Below are positions 7,778-18,268 of a stretch of DNA of 41,133 nt, one piece after another. Both the position numbers and the translations under genes were made by a program. Source of the stretch: Gemmatimonadota bacterium (GTDB taxonomy: Bacteria > Gemmatimonadota > Gemmatimonadetes > Gemmatimonadales > GWC2-71-9); contig JAHECN010000007.1 of assembly GCA_024641735.1 (NCBI GenBank), forward strand, positions 1 to 41,133, given 5' to 3'. Positions within the stretch are counted from its first letter, which is position 1. Each line of letters starts with the position of its first letter. A model generated the notes under the pieces. The model saw only the letters and a program-made list of their open reading frames with translations, made no database searches and was not told where the DNA came from.

Positions 7778-7806
7778 TTGGGTGCGGTGACGCAAACGAT
7801 TAGTTT
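7778..7806 (+). promoter_or_regulatory. Possible promoter for the mdh-sdhCAB operon
   Basis: TTGGGT (7778-7783), a 17-nt spacer and TAGTTT (7801-7806) lie in the 111-nt gap before mdh. Only half the consensus bases match, and the -35 overlaps a small GCACCC/GGGTGC hairpin. The gap holds no other clear signal. Confidence 0.3.
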
Positions 7807-7874
7807 CCAGCGTTCTCTCCACGGTACGCGCCGACGCCAGCGATGACGTCAGAACTCTTCGGTCGGGAAGGCAC

Positions 7875-8798
7875 ATGTTCGAGAAAATCACGGTGGTCGG
7901 GGCCGGCAACGTCGGCGCAACCGCAGCGCAACGTATCGCTGAGAAGCACCTCGCGCGGACGGTCGTCATGGTGGACGTCGCCGAGGGGATTCCGCAGGGG
8001 AAGGCGCTCGATCAGTGGCAGTCGGGACCCGTCGAGGGATTCGATGCACGCGTTGTCGGCGCCAACGACTATGAACTGGCCGCCGGATCGGAACTCTTCG
8101 TGGTCACCGCCGGGATTGCGCGGAAGCCAGGCATGAGTCGCGATGACCTCGTGAAGACCAATGCCGGGATCGTTCGTTCGGTCGGGGCCGAAATCAAGCG
8201 CGTCGCGCCGAATGCGATCGTGATTGTGGTCTCCAATCCGCTCGATGCGATGTGCTTCGCGATGCGAGAGGCCACCGGCTTCCCGAAGGAGCGCGTGATC
8301 GGCATGGCGGGTGTCCTCGACACGGCCCGCTACCGGACCTTCCTCGCCGATGCCCTGCAAGTGTCCGTCGAAGACATTCAGGCAATGGTGTTGGGCGGCC
8401 ATGGCGACACGATGGTCCCGCTGGTCTCCTACACGACGGTCTCCGGAATCCCTGTCACGCAACTACTGAGTGCCGAGGTCCTTGATCCGATCGTGGATCG
8501 GGCGCGAAATGGCGGTGCGGAGATCGTGGCGCACTTGAAGACCGGCTCGGCCTATTACGCGCCGAGTGCAGCCGCGGTGCAGATGGTCGAAGCGATCGTC
8601 CTCGACAAGAAGCGGGTGTTGCCGTGCTCGGCCTGGTTGGAAGGGGAGTTTGGCCTGACCGGCGTGTACTGCGGCGTACCATGTGTCTTGGGGCGGAAGG
8701 GACTGGAGCGGATCCTGACGATCACGCTGACCGATGCGGAGCGCACCGCGCTGCACGCGTCGGCTGAGGCGGTGCGATCCATCCAAGCGATCGTCTGA
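7875..8798 (+). CDS. mdh: Malate dehydrogenase (LDH-like type)
   Basis: It oxidises malate to oxaloacetate with NAD+ in the TCA cycle. The protein has 307 residues. The Rossmann motif is [12 protein letters not shown] (7-18), with Asp34 after the second strand (VMVDVAEG) indicating NAD preference. Substrate-binding arginines are Arg83 and Arg89 ([13 protein letters not shown]); Arg83 replaces the Gln of lactate dehydrogenases and supports malate as substrate. Asn121 (VSNPLD), Asp149 and Arg152 (LDTARYR) and the catalytic His176 (GGHGD) are all in place. It leads an operon with sdhC, 7 nt downstream, joining two consecutive TCA steps around fumarate hydration. Confidence 0.97.
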   Translation: MFEKITVVGAGNVGATAAQRIAEKHLARTVVMVDVAEGIPQGKALDQWQSGPVEGFDARVVGANDYELAAGSELFVVTAGIARKPGMSRDDLVKTNAGIVRSVGAEIKRVAPNAIVIVVSNPLDAMCFAMREATGFPKERVIGMAGVLDTARYRTFLADALQVSVEDIQAMVLGGHGDTMVPLVSYTTVSGIPVTQLLSAEVLDPIVDRARNGGAEIVAHLKTGSAYYAPSAAAVQMVEAIVLDKKRVLPCSAWLEGEFGLTGVYCGVPCVLGRKGLERILTITLTDAERTALHASAEAVRSIQAIV

Positions 8799-8805
8799 GC
8801 CGGGA

Positions 8806-9462
8806 ATGAATCGATTCCGCGCACTCTGGCAGTCCGTGATTGGAAAGAAAATCGCCATGGCAGGCAGCGGCCTGATCCTGGTCGGCTTTCTCATTTCCCA
8901 CATGGCCTCGAATGTTCTGGTGTTCGTCGACCCTGCAAAGCTTGATGCCTACGCCGAATGGCTCCACGGCTTTGGCGGCCTGCTCTGGGTGGCTCGCGGC
9001 GGCCTCCTCTTCTTCCTGCTCGTGCACATCCTTGCCGCCTATCAGTTGACCCAGATTGCGCGTGCGGCGCGTCCCACGGGGTACCATGCCGTGGACTACC
9101 GCGTCTCGACGTACGCCGCGCGGACCATGCGATGGGGTGGCGTCCTGATCGCCGTCTTCCTCGTCTACCACATCCTGCATTTCACGACCGGCACGCTGCA
9201 CCCTGATTTCCATCCCGGCGAAGTCGGCCGCAATGTGATCGAGGGCATGCAGGTGACGTGGACCGCTGCCTTCTATGCGATCACCATGGTGTCCATCGGC
9301 GCACACTTCTGGCATGGCATCTGGTCCGTGTTCCAGACCCTTGGCCTCAATCACCCAGCGTGGAACAGCACGCGGGTGACCGTGGCGACCGCGCTGACGT
9401 TGCTGGTGGCCGGAGGCTTCCTGTCGATTCCGGTGGCCGCACTCCTCGGACTTCTTCCCTGA
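8806..9462 (+). CDS. sdhC: Succinate dehydrogenase cytochrome b558 subunit (type B)
   Basis: This is the membrane anchor of complex II, of the single-subunit, di-heme b558 type that usually reduces menaquinone. The product is 218 residues from ATG 8806 (the track start 8734 lies inside mdh). Five membrane helices are visible at about 17-41, 57-81, 110-128, 152-178 and 191-217. Candidate heme ligands are His32, His74, His122 or His125, and His167 (His32/His74 and His125/His167 are both 42 residues apart, as in known type-B subunits). No sdhD is present, in agreement with type B. sdhA follows after a 20-nt gap. Confidence 0.93.
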   Translation: MNRFRALWQSVIGKKIAMAGSGLILVGFLISHMASNVLVFVDPAKLDAYAEWLHGFGGLLWVARGGLLFFLLVHILAAYQLTQIARAARPTGYHAVDYRVSTYAARTMRWGGVLIAVFLVYHILHFTTGTLHPDFHPGEVGRNVIEGMQVTWTAAFYAITMVSIGAHFWHGIWSVFQTLGLNHPAWNSTRVTVATALTLLVAGGFLSIPVAALLGLLP

Positions 9463-9482
9463 CTGTTGGGGTAGCACGCACG

Positions 9483-11392
9483 ATGCATCTTGACGCCAAG
9501 CTTCCAGCCGGACCACTCGACGCGAAATGGGCCAGGCATCGCGCCGCGCTCCGTCTCGTCTCTCCGGCCAACAAGCGGAAATACCATGTGATCGTGGTCG
9601 GATCCGGCCTTGCCGGGGCATCCGCCGCCGCTTCGCTGGCAGAACTGGGCTACCAGGTCTCCTGCTTCTGCTTTCAGGACTCCCCTCGCCGGGCGCACTC
9701 GATCGCGGCCCAGGGCGGGATCAACGCCGCCAAGAACTACCAGAACGACGGCGACTCGGCCGAACGCTTGTTCACCGACACGATCAAGGGCGGTGACTTC
9801 CGCTCTCGCGAAGCCAACGTGTATCGGCTGTCCGAAGTGTCGGTCAACATCATCGATCAGTGTGTCGCGCAGGGCGTGCCATTCGCGCGCGAATACGGCG
9901 GCATGCTGGCGAACCGTTCGTTTGGTGGCGCGCAGGTGTCCCGAACCTTTTACGCGCGCGGCCAGACCGGCCAGCAATTGCTGATCGGGGCGTACCAGGC
10001 GCTGGAACGGCAGATCGGTCTTGGCGCGGTGAAGATGTACGAGCGTCACGAGATGCTGGATCTCGTGGTGGTCGATGGCAAGGCACGAGGCATCGTCGTG
10101 CGTGATCTGATCACCGGTGAGATGTCGTCGCATGCGGGTGATGCGGTGGTGCTCGGCACGGGTGGCTACGGCAACGTCTTCTACTTGTCGACCAACGCGA
10201 AGGGGTCGAACGTCACGGCGGCATTCCGTGCCTACAAGCGCGGCGCCGGCTTTGCCAACCCGTGCTTCACGCAGATCCACCCGACCTGCATTCCGGTCAG
10301 CGGCGATTATCAATCGAAGCTCACGCTGATGTCCGAGTCGCTCCGGAATGATGGACGCGTCTGGGTGCCACTGAAGCAGGGCGATACGCGCGCGCCGGGC
10401 GATATCCCCGAGGCCGAGCGCGACTATTACCTGGAGCGGAAGTACCCGAGCTACGGAAACCTTGCACCACGCGACATTTCCTCACGTGCCGCGAAAGAGG
10501 CGTGCGATGACGGGCGGGGTGTCGGGCCGGGTGGGCGGGGCGTCTATCTCGATTTTGCCGCGGCCATTGCCCGACTTGGCGAGGACACGATCCGTGAGCG
10601 CTACGGGAATCTGTTCGACATGTATGCCCAGATCACGGGCGAGAATCCGTACAAGGTCCCGATGCGGATCTATCCCGCGGTGCACTACACCATGGGCGGC
10701 TTGTGGGTCGACTACAACCTGATGAGCAATCTCCCGGGCCTGCACGTGATCGGCGAGGCGAATTTCTCGGACCACGGCGCCAACCGATTGGGCGCGTCGG
10801 CACTCATGCAGGGTCTCGCGGACGGCTACTTCGTGTTGCCGTACACGATCGGGGATTACCTCGCGTCGAACAAGCTGGCGCCGGTCGATACGAGTCACGA
10901 CGCATTCCGTGTGGCGGAGGCCGAGGCCAAGGCTGCCACGGACCGATTCCTCGCGATCAATGGGACGCGGACGGTGGATTCATTCCACCGCGAACTCGGG
11001 CAGTTGATGTGGGAAAAGTGCGGCATGGCCCGCGACCGAGCGGGACTGGAGGAAGCCCTGCGCCGGATTCCTGAGCTGCGCGCCGAGTTCTGGTCGAACC
11101 TCAAGGTGCTCGGGACCTCCGATTCGCTGAATCAATCATTGGAAAAGGCCGGACGGGTGGCCGACTACATGGAGTTCGCCGAGTTGATGTGCCGAGATGC
11201 GCTGGAACGTGAGGAGTCGTGTGGCGGTCACTTCCGGACTGAGTACCAGACCGCGGATGGTGAGGCCCTTCGGGATGACGCGCATTTCGCGCACGTCGCC
11301 GTCTGGGGCTACGAAGGGCCGGATGCCCCCCCGACGCGTCACCGCGAAGAGCTGGAGTTCGAGTTCATCAAGCTCGCGACCCGGAGCTACAA

Positions 11393-11396
<4 letters not shown>
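9483..11396 (+). CDS. sdhA: Succinate dehydrogenase flavoprotein subunit
   Basis: It oxidises succinate to fumarate at a covalent FAD on the cytoplasmic face. The product is 637 residues from ATG 9483; the track ORF from 9258 extends back into sdhC. The FAD dinucleotide motif is [12 protein letters not shown] (38-49), and His72 in [15 protein letters not shown] is the expected flavin attachment site. Substrate-site stretches FTQIHPT and [10 protein letters not shown] follow, then [25 protein letters not shown], which holds FAD and catalytic contacts. The style ([24 protein letters not shown]) is that of type-B enzymes. Its stop overlaps the sdhB GTG. Confidence 0.98.
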
Positions 11397-12171
<775 letters not shown>

Positions 12172-12175
<4 letters not shown>

Positions 12176-13428
12176 CGGTCCATCCGGGCGCATGGGCGCT
12201 TGCGGTGCTGCTGGGCGGGAGCGCAACAGCGCTGCCCGCCCAGTCCCGCTTCTTTGCCCGGCCGATGGCGCAGGCCATCGTCTCCGCGACCTCGATGGAT
12301 CCCACGCCCTACGGGGGACGCCTCACGGAAGTGCGGGTGGTCCAGCCGGTCCTGATGGGCCAGGCGGGCCTCGCCAATGGCCGGTTGCTCGGCACGCTGA
12401 CGCTCAATCTCGAGAGTCTCACGATCCCTGATGGCGAATTGACGCTTGGTGCCTGGGGCGAGGGCTACGTTGACCGGCGTCACCCGCACACCACCGTGCA
12501 TGAACTGTTGCTTGAAGCCCCGGATCTGTTCGGCACACGGGAGCGTGGCGGAAGAATCGGCCTGGTGGCGGGGAAGGGCTTTGTGCCGTTTGGCACGGAC
12601 GATCCAATGTCCCGCCCGTTCCTGCGCTACCCGGTCAATCACCATCTCTCGCAGATCCTCGAACGCGCCGTCCTCATCACGCAGCTGGAACGCGGACCCG
12701 TGCTGCTCGAAGGGGCACTCTTCAATGGTGACGAACCCGAGCGGGCGTCCCAGTGGCCGTTGCTGCGACTCCCGGACGGCACCGCTCGCTTTGGGGACTC
12801 ACGCGCGCTTCGGCTGACCGTGCGCCCGGTGTCGGACTTGGAACTGCAGGCGTCGATCGCTGCGGTGAAGTCGCCGGAGCATCGTCTCGCGGCCGGGGGC
12901 AATGTCGACAAGTGGTCCACGTCGGCGCGGTGGCACGATCAGCCGGAATGGGGCGAACGCTATCTCCTCGCTGAATGGGCGCGCACCGATGAGCTGGACG
13001 GGTATTTCCGATTTGAGACGATTCTGGTCGAGGGAGCGTTGCGTCGCGAGCGCTGGTCGGCGAGTTACCGGATTGAGTCGACCGATCGGCCAGAAGAGGA
13101 TCGGCTTCAAGATCCCTTCCGCTCGCTCCGTCCACACCATGAGAACAGCATTCTCGGCACAGGTTGCTGGACGCTCCATACGGTGCGGATCACCCACGAT
13201 CTGGCGGATCCTGCCGGTCCACTCAGCGTGATCCCCTTCGCCGAAGTCACGATGGGCTCCGTCCGCAAGACCGGCGGCGGCATCTTTGATCCAACCGCGT
13301 TGTACGGCCGCACTTCACTGAACCAAGTGTCGATTGGTGTGCAGATGGGGTGGGGAATGCGTCACCATCGTATGGGCCGATACGGGACGTCGCACAGCCG
13401 CCCCGAACACTCCCACGTTGCCCACTAG
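12172..13428 (+). CDS. Uncharacterised exported protein, possible outer-membrane beta-barrel
   Basis: The function is not recognised. The 418-residue product starts with GTG 12172, overlapping the sdhB stop. It begins with a probable signal peptide (hydrophobic 7-21, cleavage near LPAQ at about 21-24). The rest has no transmembrane helix and alternates polar and hydrophobic residues with many Trp/Tyr/Arg/Glu (for example [39 protein letters not shown]), which suggests antiparallel beta strands of an outer-membrane barrel. [24 protein letters not shown] recalls porin-type proteins, but this is a loose resemblance. A His-rich tail ([10 protein letters not shown] to HSHVAH) ends it. Coupling to sdhB suggests co-expression but not a shared function. 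Confidence 0.75.
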
Positions 13429-13453
13429 TCCCGCCCTGCCACGGAAGGTCCAC

Positions 13454-14923
13454 ATGCCCCCGATGCTTCGTGTTGCCCCGTTGCTCCTGCTGCTCAGCGC
13501 CTGCAGTACGCCCGTCCAGGCTCCCATTGCCCCGGCGATCGTCGCGGTCGTCAGCGGGAACAATCAGACCGGCCCGGTCAATAGTGCCTTGGCAGCATCC
13601 CTCACCATCCGGGTCGTGGATGATTTCGGCGAACCGGTGGTGGGCCGTCGCGTGCGGTGGAACCCGGTCCTCGGTGGCGGGACGGTCTCGCCCGGCGAGA
13701 ATGTCACGGATGCCAACGGGCGCGCGAGTGCGGTCTTTACCCTCGGGGCAAACCCAGGCGCCAACTCGGCTCGTGCCACCGTCGACAACGCCAATCCTGA
13801 GATCATCTTCAGCGCGACGGCCACTGGTGTGGTGGTGAACCCGACTCCGCAACTGGTCGCGTCAATCGCAATTCCAGCGACGTACGGCCACCACGACACC
13901 TTCGTGCGCGATGGCATCGCCTTTGTGTGTGCGTGGAATGCGGGCGTGTACATCTACGATGTCGGGAACGGCATCCGCAATGGTCAACCGCACGATCCGC
14001 GGTTGATCGCGAACTATGTCACGCAGGCGAACGGGGTGTCTGGCGGGGCACAGGTGCACAATGCCTGGTGGTTCCACAATCCGACCAATGGACAGAAGAA
14101 GTACCTCTTCATCGGACAGGAAGGCCCCGGGACTGTCGGTTCCGCGTCGTCCGGCGACATTCACATCGTCGATGTCAGCAACTTGGCCGCGCCGGTGGAA
14201 GTCGGGTACATCAATGTGGGTGGGGCTGGGACGCACAATTTCTGGATGGACGAGGCGCGGCAGATTCTCTACGCCGCCTACTACAACGGTGGTGTGGTGG
14301 CGATCGACGTCTCCGGCACGCTCTCGGGCAACATGTCCAGCCGGATCGTGGCGCAGGTCAAGCCAGGCGGCACGCCGGGCACCTATGTCTGGGGTGTGAT
14401 GCTCGCGGGTGGGCGCTTGTACGCCTCGGACATGATCAGCGGCCTCTGGGTGCTTGATCCTGTCACGTTGGCGACCCTTGGGGGCGGCAACAACGTCCCC
14501 ACCCAGTACGTCTCCGATCTCTGGGTTGCTGGGACCACGGCGTACACCGGTGGCTGGGGAACGCGCGCCGGTACGCGCGGCAACTCGATCCGGATCTGGG
14601 ATGTCACCACCGCAACGCCGGTTCAGCTTGGCGAGATGGCGATCCCGGACGCCACCACGGTGAGTGACGTCGCGGTGGTGCCGGGCGGGGCAGCGCTCGT
14701 CGCAACCGCGGAGGGTGGTGCAGGGGCAGGACTCTATGTGTACTCGCTCGCCAATCCTCGGGCGCCGGTATTGCGTGGCTCCGTGGCTGTCACCGGTGGA
14801 CTACACACCGGCGAAGTCGCCGTCATCAATGGCCGCACTTACGTCTTCGTGGCGAAAAACCCGGGAAGCGGGAACACGCCTGAATTCCGAGTCTACGACA
14901 TCACGGGAGCGCTGACGCCATGA
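13454..14923 (+). CDS. Lipoprotein with Ig-like domain and LVIVD beta-propeller repeats
   Basis: The product is 489 residues from ATG 13454, preceded by GGAAGG; the track ORF start 13334 lies in the upstream gene. A lipobox, LLLSAC (Cys17), marks it as a lipoprotein. Residues about 35-120 form a bacterial Ig-like (Big_1 type) domain (LTIRVVDDFGEPVVGRRVRW, TDANGRASAVFTLG). From about 130 onward come repeats of the LVIVD/beta-propeller kind, such as DTFVRDGIAFVCAWNAGVYIYDV, GDIHIVDVSNLAAPVEVGYINVGG and GLYVYSLANPRAPVLRGSVAV. It probably binds something at the cell surface; the ligand is unknown. The stop overlaps the start of the following peptidase gene, so the two are coupled. Confidence 0.85.
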   Translation: MPPMLRVAPLLLLLSACSTPVQAPIAPAIVAVVSGNNQTGPVNSALAASLTIRVVDDFGEPVVGRRVRWNPVLGGGTVSPGENVTDANGRASAVFTLGANPGANSARATVDNANPEIIFSATATGVVVNPTPQLVASIAIPATYGHHDTFVRDGIAFVCAWNAGVYIYDVGNGIRNGQPHDPRLIANYVTQANGVSGGAQVHNAWWFHNPTNGQKKYLFIGQEGPGTVGSASSGDIHIVDVSNLAAPVEVGYINVGGAGTHNFWMDEARQILYAAYYNGGVVAIDVSGTLSGNMSSRIVAQVKPGGTPGTYVWGVMLAGGRLYASDMISGLWVLDPVTLATLGGGNNVPTQYVSDLWVAGTTAYTGGWGTRAGTRGNSIRIWDVTTATPVQLGEMAIPDATTVSDVAVVPGGAALVATAEGGAGAGLYVYSLANPRAPVLRGSVAVTGGLHTGEVAVINGRTYVFVAKNPGSGNTPEFRVYDITGALTP

Positions 14924-17019
14924 TGCGACGTGCCATCGCCGCACTTGGGATACTGCTCCCCTCGATCGTGGCCGCGCAGGCTCCGATCACCGGCTTCACC
15001 CCGAAAGGGAGCGTCGCGGAAACCTCGCTCGAGGCACTGCTGCAGCGCGTTCCGGATACCGCCTCGGCGAAACGACATGCGCGCACCTTGGCAGGCGTGC
15101 CGCACGTCGCGGGGACACCGGCGCAGATCGCCACCGCAGACTATGTCCTTCGCGAGATGGCGTCGTACGGACTGGACACGCTGCGGACTCCGTTCACGGT
15201 GTATCTCCCGTTCCATGATTCCACCATCGTTGAGCGCATGACGCCGACGCGTCTCCGACTCGACATCACCGAGCCTTCAATCGCCAGTGATCCGACGACG
15301 CTATTGCCGCGCTGGCCCGCGATGAATGGCAACTCAGGCGCGGGCGACGTCACGGCGCCGCTGGTGTACGTGAACTACGGGCTTCCGGCGGATTTCGCCA
15401 AACTTGACTCTCTGGGTATTACGGTCGTCGGGAAAATTGCGATTGCGCGGTACGGGCGCTCGTTCCGTGGGATCAAGGCCCGGGAGGCCGAGCTGCATGG
15501 GGCGATCGGCCTGCTGATCTACAGTGACCCACTCGACGACGGGTTCGCACAGGGCGACGTCTATCCCGACGGACCGATGCGGCCGGCAGGCGGCGTGCAG
15601 CGCGGTTCGATCTTCAATGGTCAGGGGGACCCCACCACGCCGGGGTGGGCGTCACGGTCCGGCGCCCCGCGTCGTTCCTTCGACTCCCTCCCGCTGGCGA
15701 AGATTCCCGTCGTCCCGATTTCGTATGGCAACGCCGAGCTCCTCCTGCGCGACATGCGGGGTCCTTCGGTGCCGACCGGTTGGCAAGGCGGTCTGCCGTT
15801 CCGCTATCACCTGGGTGATGCGAGGGTCACGGCCCGGGTTGCGGTCTGGCCTGAGCGCGGCGAGCGGGCCTACAAGTCCATCGTCAACACCTTTGGCGCG
15901 ATTCAGGGGAGCACCTTCCCCAACGAAGTGGTGATCGTCGGTGGACACCGCGATTCCTGGGGGCCGGGGGCTGCCGACAACGTCTCCGGGGTGGTGAGCA
16001 TCCTCGAGGCGGCTCGCGCCTGGGGTGAGGCGCTGAAGGCCGGCCATCGGCCGCTCCGGACCATCCTCTTTGCCACGTGGGACGCGGAGGAATGGGGACT
16101 GGTTGGGTCGACCGAGTGGGTGGAAATGGTCGCCGATTCGCTTGCTGTCAACGCCGTCGCGTATCTGAATCAGGACGTCGCAGCCTCGGGGCGGGCGTTC
16201 GGGAGCGGTGGAACCGCATCGTTGCACGGTTTGATGCGTAATGCCGTTCGCGGGGTGACCCAGCCCGGCGATACCGGATCCGTCTATGCGGATTGGGCCC
16301 TCCGCACCGTGACATCCCAGCGCCCGGAGCCGCCGATGGGGGATCTTGGGGGTGGAAGCGATTACATCGGCTTCTACAACCACGTCGGGATTCCCTCGTT
16401 CGAGTTCGGCTTCGGCGGGGCGGGTGGGGTCTATCACAGCGCCTACGACACCTACACGTGGATGGAGAAGTTCGGAGATCCTGGCTATCTCAGTCACGCC
16501 GCTGCGGGTCGCCTGTCGGCCGTTCTGCTCGCCCGACTCGCAAATGCAGCCATCGTCCCGCTTGACCATGGAGCCCTCGGGGCGTATCTGGTGCCGCTGG
16601 TCGAGCGCACGCGCCGGGAGCCCGGGGCAGACGCGATCTCCGTGGCATTGGATGGGGTGGTGAAAGCGGCGCAAGAATTCGAGGCGGCAGGGCGGAAGTT
16701 CACCGCGGCTCGCGACGCCGTTCTCGGATCCGACCGGGAACCGGGGACACTCGCCGAGGCCAATCGGCGGTTGCGCTTGGTTGAACCCCTGCTGACGAGG
16801 CCCTCCGGACTGGTGGGTCGGCCCTTTCTGCGAAATCTCGTGTTCGCCGCGGACCGCGATAACGGCTACGCCAATGTGCAGTTCCCTGGAATCGTCGAAG
16901 CGCTGCGGGATGGCGATACGGCGCGGGCGAAGGGCGAGGCCGTGGACTTGGCAGAAAGAATCCGATCGGCGGCACGGGCAGTCGATTTTGCCAGAAACGG
17001 GCTTCCGGCGGAGCGGTAG
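14920..17019 (+). CDS. Exported M28B peptidase, glutamate-carboxypeptidase II (PSMA)-like
   Basis: The product is 699 residues. The start ATG 14920 overlaps the upstream stop; a second ATG follows at once. A short signal peptide (hydrophobic 6-18, cleavage after VAAQ) is likely. A PA-type domain spans about 120-310, the catalytic M28 domain about 315-550, and the last 150 residues match the TfR-like dimerisation region in position. Zinc ligands and the base are visible: His343 (GGHRDSW), Asp353 (GAADNVSG), Glu390/Glu391 (WDAEEWG), Asp419 (LNQDVA) and His506 (VYHSAYDTY). These match PSMA-type carboxypeptidases, which cleave C-terminal Glu or similar residues; specificity here is not provable. 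It probably acts in the periplasm alongside the coupled lipoprotein. Confidence 0.92.
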   Translation: MMRRAIAALGILLPSIVAAQAPITGFTPKGSVAETSLEALLQRVPDTASAKRHARTLAGVPHVAGTPAQIATADYVLREMASYGLDTLRTPFTVYLPFHDSTIVERMTPTRLRLDITEPSIASDPTTLLPRWPAMNGNSGAGDVTAPLVYVNYGLPADFAKLDSLGITVVGKIAIARYGRSFRGIKAREAELHGAIGLLIYSDPLDDGFAQGDVYPDGPMRPAGGVQRGSIFNGQGDPTTPGWASRSGAPRRSFDSLPLAKIPVVPISYGNAELLLRDMRGPSVPTGWQGGLPFRYHLGDARVTARVAVWPERGERAYKSIVNTFGAIQGSTFPNEVVIVGGHRDSWGPGAADNVSGVVSILEAARAWGEALKAGHRPLRTILFATWDAEEWGLVGSTEWVEMVADSLAVNAVAYLNQDVAASGRAFGSGGTASLHGLMRNAVRGVTQPGDTGSVYADWALRTVTSQRPEPPMGDLGGGSDYIGFYNHVGIPSFEFGFGGAGGVYHSAYDTYTWMEKFGDPGYLSHAAAGRLSAVLLARLANAAIVPLDHGALGAYLVPLVERTRREPGADAISVALDGVVKAAQEFEAAGRKFTAARDAVLGSDREPGTLAEANRRLRLVEPLLTRPSGLVGRPFLRNLVFAADRDNGYANVQFPGIVEALRDGDTARAKGEAVDLAERIRSAARAVDFARNGLPAER

Positions 17020-17058
17020 GGCGGATTCTCAGTAGCTCAGGCATCCGTCCGACCGGCC

Positions 17059-17073
17059 GTCAAGTAACTTGAC
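17059..17073. promoter_or_regulatory. Perfect 15-bp palindrome overlapping a TTGACA, upstream of pilT
   Basis: GTCAAGT-A-ACTTGAC is a perfect inverted repeat with 7-bp arms in the 148-nt gap before pilT. A consensus TTGACA (17069-17074) overlaps its right arm, so it could be an operator at a -35 region. No good -10 was found at 16-18 nt. The rest of 17020-17167 shows no hairpin or gene. Confidence 0.4.
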
Positions 17074-17167
17074 ACTGCCTGCCGCAGCGCTTTCGGCACA
17101 GCCCCTGCTATGAGTCATGGAATCCGCCGGCTGCGTCATCTGGCCGGAACACTCCATCAGGACGCCT

Positions 17168-18268
17168 ATGTCGACGATCGAGACCTTTGACGCAATTCTC
17201 CGGAAGGCCATCGAACTCGGTGCGTCCGACGTCCACCTGAGTTCTGGTGGACCCTATCGGATGCGCCTGCGGGGCTCCATGACAACGGTCGCCGGCGTGC
17301 CCGACCTCACCGGCGCGGATGCACGGGCGATCGCAGGGCATATCATGCTGAATGCCCGGAAATCGACTCCGGCCACCATCGAGGCCGAGCTCGATACCCT
17401 GCAGGATGTGGATTGTTCCTACTCGGTGAAGGGTGTCGGGCGTTTCCGGGTCAATCTCTGCAGTCAGCGTGGCTCAATCTCCGCGGTGCTTCGGGCCATC
17501 GCCCACACGATTCCGGACTTCCAGACGCTCGGGCTTCCGGTGGTGTTGGAGAAGATTGCGATGGAGGAGCGTGGGCTGGTGCTGCTGACCGGCACGACCG
17601 GAAGCGGCAAGTCCACGACGCTCGCCTCCATGATCGACTACGTGAATCAGCGGAAGGCGGGGAAGATCGTCACGATCGAGGACCCGATCGAATTCCTCCA
17701 TCGCGACGGCAAGAGCAACGTGATCCAGCGTGAGATCGGGACGGACACCGAGTCGTTCGGTGCCGCCCTCCGCGCGGCACTCCGTCAGGACCCGGACGTG
17801 ATCCTGGTCGGCGAAATGCGGGATCGGGCAACGATTGATATCGCCCTCAAGGCAGCCGAAACGGGACACCTCGTCTTTAGTACGGTGCACACCACCGATG
17901 CGCAGCGGACGATCGCGCGACTGGTCTCGGTGTTCGATCCGAATGAGCAGTACGCCACCAGACTCCGACTCGCTGAGTCCCTTCAGGCGGTGATTTCGCA
18001 ACGGCTGCTGCCCAGGGCTGATGGTCAGGGCCGGGTCGTGGCGACCGAAATTCTTCGGAATACCCAGACGATCGCCGCCTGTATTGCGGACGCGGACATG
18101 ACTGGTGAGATCCGCGACCATATTGCGGCAGGCCGCACGCAGTACGGCATGCAAACCTTCGATCAGCACCTCACGGAGCTGTACAAGGCCGGCCAGCTCA
18201 CGATGGAGGTTGCCAAGGCGGCGGCGACGAGTCCGGCAGACTTCGAGCGGAATCTGGAGTTCCAGTAG
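17168..18268 (+). CDS. pilT: PilT/PilU-family type IV pilus retraction ATPase
   Basis: This hexameric cytoplasmic ATPase drives pilus disassembly and twitching. The protein is 366 residues from ATG 17168; the track ORF begins further upstream at 17117 without support. Motifs are a PAS-like N-domain with ELGASDVHLSSG (17-27), Walker A GTTGSGKST (142-150), Asp box TIEDPIEF (169-176), Walker B DPDVILVGEMRD (208-219) and His box GHLVFSTVHTTD (233-244). The AIRNLIRE stretch typical of PilT is replaced by QTIAACIAD, and the end GMQTFDQHLTELYKAGQL is closer to PilU. No other pilus gene is adjacent. The stop codon lies inside the terminal arm of a heptamer inverted-repeat element. Confidence 0.9.
   Translation: MSTIETFDAILRKAIELGASDVHLSSGGPYRMRLRGSMTTVAGVPDLTGADARAIAGHIMLNARKSTPATIEAELDTLQDVDCSYSVKGVGRFRVNLCSQRGSISAVLRAIAHTIPDFQTLGLPVVLEKIAMEERGLVLLTGTTGSGKSTTLASMIDYVNQRKAGKIVTIEDPIEFLHRDGKSNVIQREIGTDTESFGAALRAALRQDPDVILVGEMRDRATIDIALKAAETGHLVFSTVHTTDAQRTIARLVSVFDPNEQYATRLRLAESLQAVISQRLLPRADGQGRVVATEILRNTQTIAACIADADMTGEIRDHIAAGRTQYGMQTFDQHLTELYKAGQLTMEVAKAAATSPADFERNLEFQ

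Noticed and set aside
7771-7785. GCACCC-TTT-GGGTGC hairpin considered as a terminator after the TrmL-like gene
   Set aside because: The stem is only 6 bp, there is no T-run after it, and it overlaps the possible mdh promoter; evidence is too weak for a terminator call.
17066-17085. Possible sigma54 (-24/-12) promoter before pilT
   Set aside because: The -24 GG is not present (TTGACAC instead of TGGCAC) and the -12 GC spacing is poor; the palindrome is the stronger reading.
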